From Isoetes taiwanensis (Eukaryota > Streptophyta > Lycopodiopsida > Isoetales > Isoetaceae), in assembly GCA_021234155.1 (NCBI GenBank), contig JAJEKV010000064.1, positions 4,154,001 through 4,218,000 on the forward strand: DNA of 64,000 nucleotides, given 5' to 3'. A program made the position numbers and the translations under genes. Below, piece by piece: positions 1 to 13,139 of this stretch. The notes below the pieces were generated by a model. It ran no database searches. It was not told where the DNA came from and saw nothing but the letters and a program-made list of their open reading frames with translations. The first letter of the stretch is position 1. Each line of letters opens with the position of its first letter.

Positions 1-1630
1 TATTCACAGATTGCTTCCATCCAAACATTTCTTTGAAGAATCTACATCATACGAAATTAGAATAAAAAAACTCAAATCAATTGCAAATTATAGACATAAT
101 TCAAATTAGAATGTAAAGGAAAGACTATGGCAGAGAAAGGCTGACAGAAAGATAATTGCGATAAGTCACTACCCTTTAGCTCATGCAACTCCTCAACTCC
201 TGTTGTAACAGGATACATCTACCATAGTTGTAAAACAACAAAGGCCCTAAGCTTCAAACATGAGAAATGAAAGACAATTAGGTAGGGAGACAGAAAGAAC
301 ATAAGTTTTCCTGTCTCAAACGTCATCTCACAGTGAACTGCTTTCACTACAATCAATTCCACTACAACAAAAACTGACTTCATAAAAAAGTTAAAAATAT
401 GATGCAATTGATGGAACACTTACTGGAGATGGATAGTCCATGCTAGAGCATGCTTAGGGCTATAACGAATCTATAGGGGAACGTAGAAGGTCAACATAGG
501 ATGAAAGTAGACAAGAGATCAAAGCAATCCAGAAACAAATACAGTTTAACCATACATAACAATGAAGAATTGTGATGAATGACATCTCCATGTAATTCTT
601 AGCCGTATCTAATTTCCATGGCCATAGATCTTGGAAAAAAGGATGCAATGGAGAAAACTAATGCCGCATCAATTTTTGATGATGTGGAGGTGCTGCATAG
701 ATAGGCCAGAATTGCAAGAAATGTTGTAGGCCCGGTAAGGCTGGTGTGCTAAAGAAACGATAAAAGGGGGGGGAGGGAGGGGAGAGAGCTGGTATCAAAA
801 GCAGACAAAAGGGGAGATCCTCCCATCCATACTAGTCGCGCTGGTCCACGCCATGACAATACGTCGATTAGACATCAAATGATAAAGATTGGGCAAGACC
901 TTATGGAGCAATAGGAATAGAGGCCTAGATGTCATAATATGGTGATTTTTCTAGATAAGTTAGCACATGAGGTCTGACAAGCAAAATGTAGATAATACTT
1001 TCTTAAAGATATGCAACTTTTGGTTTTTGTGCATATTCTCGAAGCATTCTGCCTTGGCATTCAGAGTCATAATCGTCCACATAGTGATAAATTCACAGTC
1101 CTGGATGCACTTATTTGAAATGCTAATCTTTGCGAAACAGGAAATTTGAAGGGAACTTCTCTCTATGTAGACTATGACCTCACTCCTTTGCAGCAGCAAG
1201 AGTCATACCATCATGAACGCGCATGAGTCAAGGAATATCTAGCATTATAACAGGTTTTTTTGGTGATTTTATATGGTTTTTGGTATGGTTTTCACATGAT
1301 TTCATGGGCGTATTGCACGAGGCATACTAATCAGTATATCTAGAGTGCACACTGGATTCTCATATTTGATCTATGGTTTTGCAATGGTTTTGCCTTGCAT
1401 GTTTTTGTTCCCTAAAAAATTAATTAATTTAATTTCATAAAGGCCATGCAAACAACGAGGCATTCAACTTTAGGGTTCGTGGAGTGAAGGGGATTTAGAG
1501 GATAGATACATGGTGCACGATTCATCTCTATGGAATACAGAGACCATTTCTGGCAGTTTTCTCTCCTCGCTATGGCTTCCACGGTTTTCTGATGGCCAGA
1601 TTAGTAGCTTTAAAGAGGTTTTTACTTTTG
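1..1630. other. AT-rich DNA, no gene recognised
   Basis: Short open frames occur on both strands (longest about 79 codons near 960-1199, minus) but none has a recognisable motif, splice structure or compositional bias. A purine-rich run with G tracts lies near 766-786. I see no RNA gene and no clear transposon end. Confidence 0.5.
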
Positions 1631-1631
1631 C

Positions 1632-1785
1632 ATGGAGCCAGCCGAAATGTTTTATTCAGGTAGAATCGAAAGTCTAGTGTGAAGGCTTCAGAACATATTG
1701 TACGGCCTTAAACAAGCACCATGTGGTTGGCATGCGAAGATTAGCCATATCTCTTGGCACAGGGGCTTTAAGTACTGGCGAGCTT
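1632..1785 (+). mobile_element. Ty1/copia reverse transcriptase fragment
   Basis: The stretch LYGLKQAPCGWHAKI, encoded from about 1699, matches the highly conserved LYGLKQAPRAWY motif of Ty1/copia reverse transcriptases. The bases just upstream (from about 1632) translate, with one frameshift and one stop, into the usual preceding copia segment (an E-Q-P-x-x-F-I-Q-V-like string). No other pol domain, LTR or integrase is visible on either side, so this is a small dead fragment. The family assignment is secure from the motif; the element boundaries are not visible. Confidence 0.75.
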
Positions 1786-1788
1786 TTT

Positions 1789-2183
1789 TTTCAAACTCAG
1801 AGCACTTAGCTCTGTATCATAGTTTTATATACAGATTACACCATAATGCTATTGCTATGAAAAAGTGGCAGATTGAATGGCCGATGAATGGCTTTTATTT
1901 CAAACTCAGAGCACTTAGCTCTGTATCATAGTTTTATATACAGATTACACCCTACCGCCACCAAACATCGCCATGAAGGTGTTGACATACCACTCCGGTG
2001 GTACGTCAAACCCAGGTTGATGTATAAGCTTTAAGAATTTTTATTCAATTCGAATTTCGGAGAAACCTAATTCCGGGAATGATCTGAATTCGACAGGGTA
2101 TAACACCCCATCAACCTGCATACCATTATGTACCGTAATAGGTTCCCCTTTAAAAGTGGCAGATTGAATGGCCGATGAATGGC
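1789..2183. repeat. Two interleaved direct duplications
   Basis: A 54-bp segment starting tttcaaactcag occurs at 1789-1842 and again at 1898-1951. A 32-bp segment starting aaaagtggcagattg occurs at 1861-1892 and again at 2152-2183. The copies are nearly identical, so the duplications are recent compared with the decayed copia fragment they follow. Confidence 0.8.
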
Positions 2184-2339
2184 CTAGGTAAACATCGTGA
2201 TGCCTAAACCACAAGGCTCAAATCCTTCCAGTATTTTTTCGTTAAACAACTTCTCCAAATTCGGTGTGAAGCCTGCTTCAAATGCGGCTCGTGATGCCTC
2301 CTGACATTTCCCTGAATCTTTGATATGCTAAGGTAAACA

Positions 2340-3180
2340 TGTATCCCTTAAACAGCAGATGCAAATTATTTAATGGCATGTCTGATGCAAGTTGTGAAGT
2401 TCAAATGCAGGGCTTTCATCTAAGAAGCTCGAATGTGTGAGCTTCAACACACAACAAAAAGATGATGACTGACTACATGGTATGGGGAAAAGGAGCGGAA
2501 ATATGACATGGAATGGCTCTTACGAAGCCATTTTGAGATCCCAAATCAGCCCTAATGAGGTGTGTGCCGGGGTCCAATCAGCGTGACCAGCTAGAGCCTT
2601 GGTCCAAAAGAAGGAGCGCTAGTCAGAAGTAAGAGATTGATAGAGCTGACCAGTAATGCGATGGCATTATAAGCACCAACATCTGCCTAATCTGGATATA
2701 TGAAGGCTTCATATATCAGGTTCTTCGCAGATCCTTGAGAAAATTGATTAAAATAATTGCTAATTTGATTTTATTAGCTTTTGAGTCTGTTTACAAGATG
2801 CATGAACTGTTATATGCTTCAAAGCCATAGAACGGCTATGAATTATATCGAGTATGATGTTATCCACTATATTATTTATGCTGATACTGCTTCCTAGAAA
2901 GCAAATACAGTGAACAGAACTTCCTTGCATCTGTAAATGCATATTTGTGGCTTAAGACCTATGCTGGATATGGAACCAGTGCATGTTTTCTCTAAATTTA
3001 GTTTAAATATTTATTCTAGTAGATAGACCATAATATTATTTGAACTATGAAGTTGCCCTGATGGCATGATAGCCAGATTATTTGATAGCCATTATTATTT
3101 GAACTATGAAGTTGCGCTGATGCATGAACTATTTAATAGCATGTCTGATGCAAGCTATGAAGTTCAAATGCACTATTATT
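2340..3180. repeat. Dispersed and tandem short duplications
   Basis: A segment around catgtctgatgcaagttg is present at about 2375-2410 and again, slightly diverged, at about 3130-3170. Between 3040 and 3120 the string attatttgaactatgaagtt is repeated with about 60-bp spacing. No coding signal accompanies these. Confidence 0.6.
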
Positions 3181-4060
3181 CTCTAAATATTCCGGGGTTT
3201 CCTTTGTATTCTAATGTCACCCTCACAATGACTTTAATTTTTTGGTCTACTTGCTTATTATAAATTGTATCATAGAAATGCCTATTTAAACATATCTACG
3301 ACATGGGGCCCAAATATTTTTTTAATACAACAACACATATAACACATATAATATCATTACAAATTTTTTCTAGTTTGTTCATCAATTCTTAAGGCCCCGA
3401 AGGGGCCAAAATGTTTTTGGGTTAACACACAAACCATTACATCCAACACTCTAAAATTAAACCCCCCTTGAAACCCCCTTTGATTTGGGTGCATATTCAC
3501 ACGGGGGAGAGCGTTGGATATTATGGCAAACTGGTGGTGCAGCTATCTTGATGCATGGTAAGTTGCGTATCTCCCGACTACCAAATACAAATGTTGGAGA
3601 CATTGTAAACATTGCCGCTGATACTGCCCATGTTGCTACATCTGCTGCAAATGCTTCTATGCTTATGCGACATCTCCCATTGCTACTACCGCCACAAATG
3701 TGGCTCTTGCTGCTACTGCTTGTGCAACTATCACAACTACTAATGTTGCTCAGAATGCTGGCTCTTTGCTATAAGCTTAAGTGATGCACACATTGGCTCC
3801 AATAATTCTCCATCTTTTGTCCATACTTCCAAATAGGGATTGTGCAACCATATGGTATCCTGGAATTATATGGATTTTCTATGGCAGAAAGGAAATAGCA
3901 TGAATTCAGTAGCAAAAGATATGGATTTCGTTTTCCACATGAAAGCATGAGAATCTGTTAGACAAAAATTCTAACCCTCCCAGATGGGGTGGTATCTTAT
4001 TATTACAAGACATCTTTGGCCTCTTCTATTTTCTTGCACAAGGCAGATAGACACAATTGT
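3181..4060. other. Unassigned; low-complexity open frame
   Basis: An open frame at 3485-3784 (+, 99 codons) is rich in Leu in one frame and Ala/Thr in another because the DNA from 3610 to 3770 is a loose GCT/ACA repeat. I recognise no domain. The rest is AT-rich and featureless. Confidence 0.4.
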
Positions 4061-4079
4061 TATATGTGTATATGGGTGT

Positions 4080-5790
4080 TGAATCAATATGGAAGTTCTT
4101 TATTTCTTGTAGCTTGCTACTTCCAACATATGGACTCAAACCTTTACTATTGACTTCTAGACGTGGATACATTAGACTCAAATGTCAATCTATACGATAG
4201 CATTCAATGATAAAGGCAATAGGGACATGTCATATTGGTTGGAGATTTTAATGCTCGTACTGTTGTGGTCCAGTTGGCAAACCTTGTCACAGTGGACCTA
4301 CTACAGCTTGAAATTGATGCGACAATATGGCAACGCGCATCAACTGGCAGAGACTATCCCATCACATTGTTTGGGAGGCAGTTGCTCCAAATATGTAATA
4401 TTACATGATCATTTGCAGCAGTCTCTCACAGTATCCATCTTCTACCTCATACACTTACCAACAAGAGAATTAGAGCGGATGATCTAATATGTAGATTATG
4501 TCCTTGTCTGATCTTCATCTGTTCACGCATCTGCAAGTGGGAATAAATAACAGGGATGAGGAAGTGGATCTAACCATCAACCCCTCTTTTTTAACAGTTC
4601 TTGCAAACACCTTAGTTGCGACTAGATTATAATAAAGTTGAGGCTTATATCTAGCTACTGCTGGAGGAGCTCTCTGTTAGAGCAAACAAGTTGAGAAACT
4701 TATCATAGTGCTATTTGACACTGGCAGAGAGATGCTTTGGAAGGAAACGACCTAAGAGGACTTCAACTGCCTCCTATTTTTCTCGAATATATGGTTCGAT
4801 GATCAATGTAAAGAGTTCAAGGGACGACTTAGGCTGATGCTTGTTTGACCTTTTTCTTTGTGTGCAAGCTATGAAGGAGTGTAAGGATTTTCTCAAAGAA
4901 AAGAAGGCTCAATACATGACGTAACATCAATAGGACATGTTCTTTTTTCTTGCACGCAACCCTAAAGCATTTTGAAAAGAGTCTTATATAAACTAAGGTA
5001 GGCTCCTGGCAATATATATAGATCAGTAGATCTAGTACCTAATACAGTTGCACGATCCTTAATGGATGTCACTAACATACCAAGGCAACATAACCCACCT
5101 TGATTGTCACTGCATAAGATGTTATTCAAGGGTTGAGCCACCTCGCTAACGGCAGAGCCATGGATCTATAATGCCAACAAGAAGAGCTTCGTAAATGGGA
5201 TGGACTAGAAATTGCTCTAGTTCTAACTGTTATATTCAATAGGGACCTTCAAAAAAGATGTCTTACACAATGGTCAGTAAGTAGAGTGGTTCTTAGTTAC
5301 AAAGCTGGTGACAGACACTGCATTGCACAATTATCATTTGTCCTTTCTTTAGAAAGTTGTTTGCTAGAAAAGTGAGTAACGACTTGGGCTGGAAAATTAC
5401 ATTGCTTACTTTGCTAGAGGACAATTATAATAAACGTCAGGATCTTTATTGTTGCTTTGTGGACTTTACAAAAGCCTTGGACATAGTCTCTAGAATGAGC
5501 TATAGAGGAGATTGTCATACTTGGGTGTCCCTCGAAGATTTGCAAAAAATTTATCTATAGGTTGCATGAAACAATGTCAGCTCAAATGCCACCATTGAAC
5601 CAATCTAATAACAACAATGTGGGTGTATGCTAGACTTCTCCACTCTGAAATACCATTTGGGTTATACATTGGCCATCTTGAGGATTGAGTTGCTCAATGT
5701 GGAGGTGGGAGCAAGACTTGCTAAAGTGGCTAGATGGACAATTATGCGTAAAGAGGCTAGACGATAACTGAATGACGTTTTGAAGTGGCT
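4080..5790 (+). mobile_element. Decayed LINE (endonuclease + RT remnants)
   Basis: Non-LTR retrotransposon of the same family as the minus-strand LINE at 36.7-41.8 kb. Around 4223-4264 it encodes HVILVGDFNARTVV, the catalytic GDFNAR motif of an APE-type endonuclease, preceded by a CYFQHMDSN-like segment parallel to CYFPHL in the other copy. Around 5399-5482 it encodes LLTLLEDNYN and YCCFVDFTKALD, the early reverse-transcriptase motif, and around 5650-5700 a GLYIGHLED-like segment parallel to GLYIDQLEE. The YADD box is lost. Stops and frameshifts are frequent, so it is inactive. No 3' tail is seen. Confidence 0.7.
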
Positions 5791-5799
5791 AGGTGGCCG

Positions 5800-8700
5800 C
5801 TTGGTTTTGTCATGGCCGAAGGGCAACCAAAGGGAATAGTTAAATCTAAATGCACCCATGTGCGGGATCTATGAACTTGCAATAGCAGTTATTACTGATG
5901 TTACTTGATCCACCATGATGCCTCTTCTTGTTGCTTCTTGACCTTAAATCTATAAGGCTAGAAGGTCATTATGATCTTTCTGCAAGGAGATAGTAATGTC
6001 AAGAGATAGTAATGTCAAGGTTGATATAGCTATCTTGAAGTCAGGGCTGAAGAGGAAGAAGATGGTTTCAGTTTGGCCATACTTCTAACTTTGAGCAATC
6101 TGGCCTTGATGGCTTGTAATTCTTCTAGTCAAAGCATCCTTGCCTTGAAGTCTAGATTAATACTACCGTAGGCCTTTATGTCTGAGATGGTTGCCCTTCC
6201 TAGAAGATATCTTTGTTCTCATCTCTAGGAAACTCTTGATATTTGATGAAGTCATCTTCTTGTTGGTGGCTGACCTATGATAATAGTCCATCGATGTAGA
6301 GCCCTTCCTCAAGACAATATGGCACTTGGAGAATATCGTTGGCCTCCTACTATGATCGCACATAAATATTTGATGTCTATTGGCTGTTAGGTAGCCATTC
6401 TTGGCAAATCATGTGGTCATTCTTGATATTTCATCATTTTTTCTACGATTGCATCATTTGTATTCATGTTCCCTTGTTCAGGTCTTGTTCTTGACCTGCT
6501 GAAGCTCCCCTCAAAAAGTATCACCTGCTTTCAAATTCCTCGATGTTGAGCAGCTCCTGTATTGAGGGGCCATGAGGCTGCAACAAAGGTTCACCTGTTC
6601 TATTTCACTGATCTAATGCGCATGAAGCATCTAATATTACAACATACAACAATTATTTATGTCTATTGGCTCTACAGTTCCTATTTGTATATAATCTACC
6701 CCAAATGACACTCTTAGCATTTGGCACATCATTAAGAGCTGAGAAAGATACTTATCTATTGTCATGGAACGAGACTTATATCTATGGGTATACTTGGTGT
6801 GTTGGGTTAGAATACCTTGGTAGAAAGGATTCTTGGCCAATTATCTATGAGATCAAATGTATGGCTGAAGACACTTGATGATGGTGCGTGTATAGCATGT
6901 GTTTGCGTGTCATACAATTGTAATTAGAACAAATTTACAATTTACAACTACAAGTTATAAGTTGCCATTGAGACGACAACTATGCTAGTTAGCACGACTT
7001 GCAAGTTACAAGTTACTATTGAAACGATTACAATTTAAGAACTTAGCACTCTAAAAATTATAATTATGACGAATTACAAGTATAACTAAGCTAGCTCAAG
7101 TTAGGAGTTATAATCTAGCGCAATTTATAATTAACAAAATTGTGTCCCAGCAGCACAGTCTTTTTCAATCCTCTTAATTGAACTCATGATCTTAGGCATC
7201 GCCGCAATTCTTCTTGCATGGTTGGCAAAATTATGATTCTCTTTGAATCTATATTGTTTCGTCTCAGCTCTTGGATGACATTGACCATTGTTGATGTCGC
7301 TCAAGGGTCAGTCTTGAAGTCTTGCATTATCGTCTTAACTATTCATTCAAAGGTTGCTCTTCCTCATTCGTCTTGCCTTCTCCTCTTCTGAATTCTCCTC
7401 TTCGGTGGCCCCTCCCTGTTGGTCCTCCTGACACGACAGTTTCTTTGGTGGTGGCCTCCTTCGAGATCTCTTGCTTCCAGTGACGGCCGTTACATCCATT
7501 CGAGGTGCCTATGAGTCAATCTCGCAGGCAGCTTGTTCTGTGCCTATATGTGTTAATGCCTATATGTGTTAATGTTTTTTTTCGTCCATTGAATAAAGGT
7601 ATAATCTTGAGAATATGCTAAATCAAGGGCATGAGATTTTACACCTCACACCCCTGTACAACACAACGCTCCCCATACGCAACGCAGACGTATAAAAATA
7701 CCCTTGCTAATGGCAAATACGGTGTCATGAACCATTGCCAGGCAAGAAAGCATTTTTGCACCCAAATCAGAACCCGGCAGAACCTGCACAATCTGTTACA
7801 AGCAAATCGAAGTTCCAGTTCAAAGCCCAAGTTCAAAGCCCAATTCCAAAGCGCTCAAGATGATGCAAGAGGACCCTCTGCTTGCTCAAGAAACCTCTCC
7901 GCTACCTAAAACCATTCCTCATTCTCTCCTTCCTAAAACAAAACACTTCATGGCAAAACCGGCAAACAAAAACGGCCTCTACATTTCAGAGTCAAGAACC
8001 AAAATCGGGGAAGAACAAAAGGGAAGAACCGAAGGTGGAGTTCCCCTCAAAATCGAAGAAACAAAGAAACCCATTAGAACATGGCATCTTGAGGCCCATT
8101 TAGGCGGGACCAGTGCTCCATCCGGTTGTTCTTAGCAGCCCCATCGCGCTGTTCCTTGCCTCCATCGGGCTGTTCTTAGCAGCCCACGTGAAGCCAAAAC
8201 CTCCTATTCTCGACCATGAAGAGCAACCACAAAAAACAGGAGCGCCTCAGACCATGGGAAAAAAAATTTGGAATCCCCCTTTTTCCGCCAGACCTACGCC
8301 CAAATCTTAGGAAAGAGAAATTTTGGCGACGTATTCAGTGCGCTCCATGACAAGTAATTTTTTTTTTCTAGAATTTGCCTTACAACACAGAGGATACAAC
8401 CTGAAAATTTCTAAAGAATAGAGGGTACTTTTAAAGAGATATAACAACCACTTTTCTTAAATGTGAATGCATTTATAACTAGGTATTATTTAAGGTGCTT
8501 TATCCCATTACTTAACTACCTTTTAGAAAATTTTTCATTTCATGCCATTTTCTTCCCAAGCTTCCCGTTGAGCAATTTCTCGTTCCAATTTTTCTTTATA
8601 TGTCGTTAATAGAACATTTAAAGGCATATTTATTGGACGGAAGCCCCTCTACTTCTAGGCCGATGCTTTAGCTTTTCTTTGCTTTAGAATTCATGACTAT

Positions 8701-8890
8701 TGAGGCAGGAATAGGTATTCGGATTAAAGATAAGTTCTTGGCAGGCAAGCGACAAATCAGATGAGAAAAGAAAAAATAGCATCAAATTCGATCCTAAGGA
8801 ACAACCGAACAGAAAAGACGAAAACACACTCTTGGGCCACCCAAGGGCAACCCCTTGTGCATAGCACCTTATTTTCGTAGTGGCGCTCTA
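5800..8890. other. Long non-genic stretch upstream of WEX
   Basis: Nothing is firmly recognised. 6920-7140 is a loose repeat of acaagtta/aattacaa words. Open frames at 7631-8310 on the plus strand overlap each other in several frames and lack a convincing motif; a gctgttcttagcagcccc-like 18-bp word is duplicated near 8125 and 8170. Part of 7600-9090 could be promoter or untranslated leader of the WEX gene, but no TATA box is obvious. Confidence 0.4.
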
Positions 8891-8901
8891 GGTCAACCTC
8901 A

Positions 8902-9015
8902 TTCAATTATATTCCTACATTTTCGTAATAATTCAAAGTTTTCGCCAGGCCCTGGGGCAACGATAAAAACCTGTTCAATTATATTCTTACATTTTCGTAA
9001 TAAATTCAAAGTTTT
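8902..9015. repeat. 41-bp direct repeat before WEX start
   Basis: A 41-bp segment beginning ttcaattatattc occurs at 8902-8942 and 8974-9015, with one substitution and one single-base indel. It lies 80-195 bp before the WEX start codon and so may sit in the leader or proximal promoter. Confidence 0.75.
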
Positions 9016-9096
9016 ACACCGCCTCTTGATCGCCTCCAATGCCCGTGTGAGAATTCCGCCATCAGAACAACCATTTGAAATTTCCATCCCGATGCA

Positions 9097-11897
9097 ATGA
9101 AAGCAAATGATATTCCAGTAGAATGGGTAGATGCGGATGAATGGGCTGATATTGAGTCTGTTCTCGCCGAAGTTGGGGCTGAGCCCACTTCTTCAGGGGG
9201 CAAAAATGTGCCCACAAAAACCGCAGAGTTAGACATTAAACCTCAGGACTCGCAGATCGAACTAAGGTTAGAGGAGTTTCGAATTAAACGTTGTAGACGG
9301 TTGCCGGACTATTCCACTCAATGTGACAAGCCATTTGGCGGTTGGACTTACAAACGCAGAGGTATTTATTTACTCTCATTTCATGTCCTATGGCAAACTT
9401 CAATCTTTCAGAAATTGCAAAGCTGTGTTTCTTTGCAATGGGTTGCACCAAATTTATTTTTAGCATCAAAGCTGTAGGCTCCGGATGGTCATAATGATCC
9501 CATTTTCCTTGATTATGTTGTCATTCCAGTATACTTGGCCATCTACATCAGGTGTTAGATCAACGTACTGGTTATAGCTAATTCCTTCTTCTTCTGACTT
9601 ATGATGGTAGTGACTTCTTTAACATGAACGCATTAATTGCATAACACATACATCTGGAAATGCAGCTCAGTCAAAATGCAAGGTTCCAACTTTCCAGTTC
9701 AAGGGGAAGATAGTATATAGTAAAACTCCTGCTGAAGTCAGTGTTGCATCACATGAAATAAAACAAATTTTATCTTCTAGAAGGAATTCCGCAGACTCAG
9801 CTTCGTCACTAGGTTTCGACATTGAGTGGAAAGCCTCCTTCCAAAGAGGTAAAGTAGATCACACAGGTCTACTATAGTCACTAGATTTTGCATTGAACAA
9901 TTTTAGTTTATGCAGATATTGTTACAATTCTACAGGGATTCCACAGGGGAAAGCAGCTGTCCTCCAGCTATGTGTTGATAGTAGTCGGTGTGATGTAATG
10001 CACATCTTTCATTCTGGCATTCCTGCTCCACTTCAGCACATTCTGGAGGATGCTAGTATTTACAAGGTTGTTATTTTCTTCCATATATTTTTAAAAGGTG
10101 GATACTTCACCCTGCATAATGTGGTTAGATGAGATATAAAGTTTTTGATTGGCATATCCAAATGTTCTGATCTGTTTTAAAGATTAGAGTATGTTCAAGT
10201 CTATACCTTGGCTTGTCTTTGACTCATAAGGTTTGGATTCCATCAGTTAATTGATAAACAGTTCTGTGAAAGAACAAGAAAGTCAATAGCTGGAAGAATT
10301 ACAGAGTCTTGTATAGCAATTAATTCTCTTTCTCTGACGTAGAAACTATCCAAAGCTTCTAAGACATGTCAAGACCTTTCAAACAACTCTCAAACAATTG
10401 TCGCCTTTCATCTGTTGTTTATTCCATGTCGAATTTGCTTGCAGGTTGGTCTGGGCGCAGCAGGTGATGCTTCAAAGTTGTACAGAGATTATCAAGTTAC
10501 TGTATCATCAGTTGTGGATTTATCGGCTTTAGCAAATAGAAAATTGCAGGCCAGCAAAGGACGGAGTCTCTCTTCTTTGTGCAAAGAGCTAACATGCAAG
10601 GAGGTTATAGATCTTATGCCTGCCCCAAATAATTCGTCTTTATCTCTCCCCCTCCTTGGCTTGTGGGAAGGTCCTTCTTGAGTTATCAGTAACAAGTTTA
10701 AATTTAGTAGTTTTTGTAAATAGATAAATGGTTTCTGGTATGACTCCTCCCTGCTCCTCTCTGGCAGGTAGATAAGAACAACCGCATTAGAATGGGCAAC
10801 TGGGAATTTTTTCCATTATCTGCTCCACAACTACGATATGCCGCCATTGACGCATATGCGTCATTGCACCTTTATGAGGTAAAGGTCTTACTGGCATTTT
10901 GCAAGCTTTAGAACTATTCTCTAGTCTTTACATCTAGAGCATACGCATGCCTGTGAGGGTTACACAGGGATCCTTAATAAAGTCCAGCCTGAAACCAATA
11001 ATAGGATTGCCGATGTGATACATGGCAGGTTGGTATGTTGAGATATTTTCTTGACCTAGTGAAGAAGGAATGTTCGCATTCCTGGAGCGCATCAAGGGGC
11101 TGGGGAGATGCTCCTTTGCATGCCTCTGGCATAATGACACTGTTTGTAGCCGAACAGTAAGTTGGATCCGGAGATTTTGCTTTTGTTCAACTTTGTAGTT
11201 TGAATAGGTGCACTGGTTGCATATATATGAGCTTCAAGTGGGTATCTGCATGGTGCTTGCCAGATCGTAGCCATATGCCAAGAGATTTTATGCAATAGTT
11301 GTGAAGAAGCAGTTTGGTAATAGAAATCTTGCAGTGACGGAGTCTTAGTGGCTATTTGCACTTGACTTGAAGAATCTAATTTGTAGCCTCAGGATGGCAG
11401 GGTTACCATGGCCATTTGTTCACTGTCTATTCCTCGTGCAAATCTCACATCCAATTGATTTGTTTGATGTTTTCTTACTAATAATTTGCATCCACTTCCA
11501 GTTAGACTAACTCAGGGAAACCAACCAGATGCATGATTGAAATTACTTTTTCTGAACTTCTAGAATTGCTTCTGCCAAGCTTTTTGGTAAGATGTGTAGA
11601 TTTCCCTTATTATTTGGGAAAGATAATGACTATTCTTGTGCACATTCTTCAGAATAGCTTGTCCATTAAAACAGAGCCAGCTCCTCCTATGTCTCTACAT
11701 GCTCAATACTCATGCATAGCACCTTAAAAGAGAGTACAAACTTCTGGAGATTTTGTTAGTATGCTTTGTGTTGTTCTAACTATCTTTAAATCTTGGCCTT
11801 GCAGGTTCTATTAAGTTTTCCAGACCGTATTGCTGACAAGGAAAGCGCTAACCATTGCACAGGCAGTGGAAGTACTGAAGTCCATCCAGTCAACTAA
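9097..11897 (+). CDS. WEX: WRN-type 3'-5' exonuclease (plant WEX family)
   Basis: DEDDy-family 3'-5' exonuclease related to the exonuclease half of Werner helicase, expected to trim DNA 3' ends in the nucleus. Exons fit as 9097-9361, 9666-9848, 9936-10066, 10445-10603, 10768-10878 and 11805-11897. All introns are GT-AG and phases agree (1,1,0,0,0), giving 313 residues, slightly longer than my recollection of about 290 for Arabidopsis WEX. Catalytic set visible: Asp140 and Glu142 in FDIEW (Exo I), Asp201 in GDASKL (Exo II), Tyr270 and Asp274 in YAAIDAY (Exo III). CDVMHIFHSGIP and RIRMGNWEF are close to my memory of the Arabidopsis protein. An in-frame TGA at 9076 makes ATG 9097 the first start. 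The acidic N-terminus (residues 1-85) is not conserved to my eye. The last intron is about 930 bp. The gene looks intact; exon edges are my manual calls. Confidence 0.9.
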
Positions 11898-13139
11898 GCT
11901 TCATGCTATTTTGAATAGTTTGAAGACCTCGATTTATATTATTATAAGGAAATCTCAAGTTTGCATTTCTGGCAGTGTGCAAAATCACATTTGTAACTGA
12001 CTTTGCCACATAGTAAATTTTATAATATAGTATGCAAGGCAGGATTGTTCACATGTTGAAATCTAGACGAAAATCTTGGAATATATTTTGAAATTACTTT
12101 TTCTTCAGGATTATGCCATAGTGACCATGATAGCAGCTCAGTTTTTCAATCCTTCTCCGCTTACACTAGTTTCTTACAAATCGTAATAACAGTAAAAATA
12201 TAAATGATTCCCTTCGACCCAAGAGCTACTCGGATTTGCCTTAGAAGTGGAAAGATTCCCCAATTTGTTTTTAATTAAGGGTAGTTTCCCATGAAGCTGC
12301 CAACCTATGTTCGATGAAAACTCAGAGAAATTGGGCTTCCCTTACTTTCCCAAATGTTAATTATTCTCAAAGGAATGAATTTGTGCAATGATAGAGAGAT
12401 GTTCTATGCTGACAAAATGAGAAGATACATCCAAGGTTTGTATATTTATCCAAGAATCCAACATTCAAAGTTTGCATATTTGTTTGTATGTGAAGCATTA
12501 CATGTAATTACTTCACATGTCTTACTCCAACAATGATGCAGAACACAACCAACATTTGATGATGCAGCATTTCTTCACAAGCATCATAGTTTCTCCATCG
12601 CATCCAGTAGTGCAGTTTATTTACCAAGTTGAGATGCAGTCGAGAAGTTTCTATTTTGGCTGCCTTATCCCAATTGCATCAGTCTTGACTTGTATCTGCT
12701 GCATCCCAGTATGACTTCCTTATCATGTCTTCTAATGAAAGTTCTTCATAACTTAACATGTATATAGAGACGCAAAGCATGCTTTGAGACCAACCATTGT
12801 TCTGGCTCTTTTTTTATCTAGAGATGAATCACTTGCATTGATTCAAACCTATAGTTTGCCCCTGCAAATGTACTTAATTCTTCTACTTTTGCAGCATTCT
12901 CCTACATGAAATATACATCATCATAGATTTTTAACTAAAGCACATGATACCAGCATTGATTGTTTCATCCTTACTATTCATATAGTATACTTTGCATGAA
13001 GATCTCCTTGATGAATCCTTTGTCTGTAAGAAGTCTCCCATCGAATACGAGTTTTTGATATGAAAGTTACACAATTTCTTCCTAAAATTGTTGCTGATGA
13101 CAACGAATGATTCTGGTTGTTAAACATTGCTTTGATTCT
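11898..13139. other. Between WEX and ZIP pseudogene
   Basis: Probably the WEX 3' region followed by intron or 5' part of the decayed transporter. A possible short exon near 12395-12435 reads FYADKMRRYIQ before a GT and faintly resembles the FxVEKxVRYV segment of IAR1/KE4 transporters. That is weak. Nothing else is recognised. Confidence 0.3.

Noticed and set aside
6637-6840. Faint resemblance to the copia RNase H end (AKNPFYQ...HTKY)
   Set aside because: Only a few residues agree, spacing is wrong and no neighbouring copia domain is present.
7631-8310. Candidate extra upstream exons of the WEX gene
   Set aside because: Four overlapping frames, none with splice sites leading in phase to the WEX start; an in-frame stop at 9076 already explains the start.
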